Origin: an uncultured Gammaproteobacteria bacterium | Lineage (GTDB): Bacteria > Pseudomonadota > Gammaproteobacteria > Ga0077536 | Length of the DNA stretch: 5,293 bases | Assembly (NCBI GenBank): GCA_903866355.1 | Contig: CAIPNE010000009.1 | Location: forward strand, 1-5,293 | Reading direction: 5' to 3' | Part shown: positions 5,108 through 5,293 of the stretch, in pieces | Layout: the number at the start of each line of letters is the position of its first letter | Position numbering within the stretch: the first letter of the stretch is position 1 | The notes under the pieces: model-generated | What the model saw: the letters and a program-made list of their open reading frames with translations, nothing else | Databases searched by the model: none | What the model was told of the DNA's origin: nothing | Made by a program: the position numbers and the translations under genes

Positions 5108-5293
5108 ATGAGTATGCTTAAAATCTACGGAACACCCGACGCGCGCGCCTTGCGGGCACTGTGAGGTGCCGAAGAAGTTGGCGCCCGTGATGAACACCTC
5201 GCAGTCACCTTTGGGGCTGATCCCAAAAAACCCGCCTATTTGGCCATCAATCCAAAACGGCTGACTTCCCGCGTTCATCGACGGCGACCTGAA
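5108..5293 (+). pseudogene. Broken, partial glutathione S-transferase gene
   Basis: The translation begins MSMLKIYGTPDARALRAL, typical of the GST N-terminal thioredoxin-like domain that binds glutathione, and continues GAEEVG, VTFGADPKKPAYLAINP. TGA at 5162-5164 interrupts it where relatives commonly have Trp (LRALW-AEE). After AINP the match moves to the next frame if one A of the run 5254-5257 is dropped, giving NPNG, a second TGA (5262-5264), then LPAFIDGDL, which runs off the right edge. Three lesions in 186 bp mean a pseudogene or poor sequence. A GGTGGAG site lies seven bases before the ATG, so an intact promoter end may survive. It diverges from the SnoaL group. GSTs often accompany catabolic clusters for detoxification, dehalogenation or ether cleavage, but class and substrate cannot be judged from this fragment. 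Confidence 0.75.

Noticed and set aside
4692..5111. Overlapping open frames on both strands (4692-5111 plus, 4696-5064 minus)
   Set aside because: They lie in the divergent promoter region, shadow each other, and show no domain or good start site.

Overview
The window reads as a GC-rich (roughly 60% by eye) proteobacterial catabolic or accessory region. The grounds are the protein families present, GTG starts, Shine-Dalgarno sites and a typical intrinsic terminator. No taxon can be named from this sequence. It opens on a HindIII site (aagctt), so the left edge may be a cloning or contig boundary. There is no RNA gene, CRISPR array or complete mobile element that I can support.

Layout, left to right. 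(1) Positions 3-140, plus strand: the C-terminal tail of a probable SAM-dependent methyltransferase. (2) 141-798: no confident gene, but several strong inverted repeats: a 10-bp-stem hairpin just after the methyltransferase stop, a 31-bp near-perfect palindrome, two mutually exclusive hairpins, and an 11-bp perfect inverted repeat beside the end of the next gene. (3) 799-1914, minus: a complete Old Yellow Enzyme (OYE) family FMN oxidoreductase of 371 aa. (4) 1915-2238: untranslated spacer with no recognisable gene. (5) 2239-2269: intrinsic terminator for the minus strand. (6) 2280-2681, minus: a secreted monohaem cytochrome c with a GTG start and an AGGAGG site. (7) 2694-3249: about 550 bp with no supportable gene. 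(8) 3250-3753, 3770-4057 and 4169-4693, all minus: a SnoaL/NTF2-fold protein, a small cytochrome c and a second SnoaL/NTF2-fold protein. Transcription runs in the order second SnoaL, cytochrome, first SnoaL, and the last two genes are only 16 nt apart. (9) 4694-5107: divergent intergenic region. (10) 5108-5293, plus: the N-terminal part of a glutathione S-transferase gene broken by an in-frame TGA, a frameshift and a second TGA.

How the genes may work together (inference): the two SnoaL proteins keep the Asp/His pair used by LinA-type dehydrochlorinases and the Tyr-Asp-His set known from SnoaL-fold dehydratases. The OYE protein would reduce an activated alkene such as an enone. The two c-type cytochromes would carry electrons in the periplasm for a dehydrogenase or hydroxylase outside the window. 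With a GST and a methyltransferase alongside, this fits breakdown of a cyclic ketone, sterol-like, terpenoid or halogenated compound, but no substrate can be read from the sequence. The families are all known. The less usual points are the SnoaL-cytochrome-SnoaL arrangement and the cluster of palindromes at the left end. Frame breaks in the GST gene and a poor cytochrome leader suggest either local gene decay or sequencing errors.
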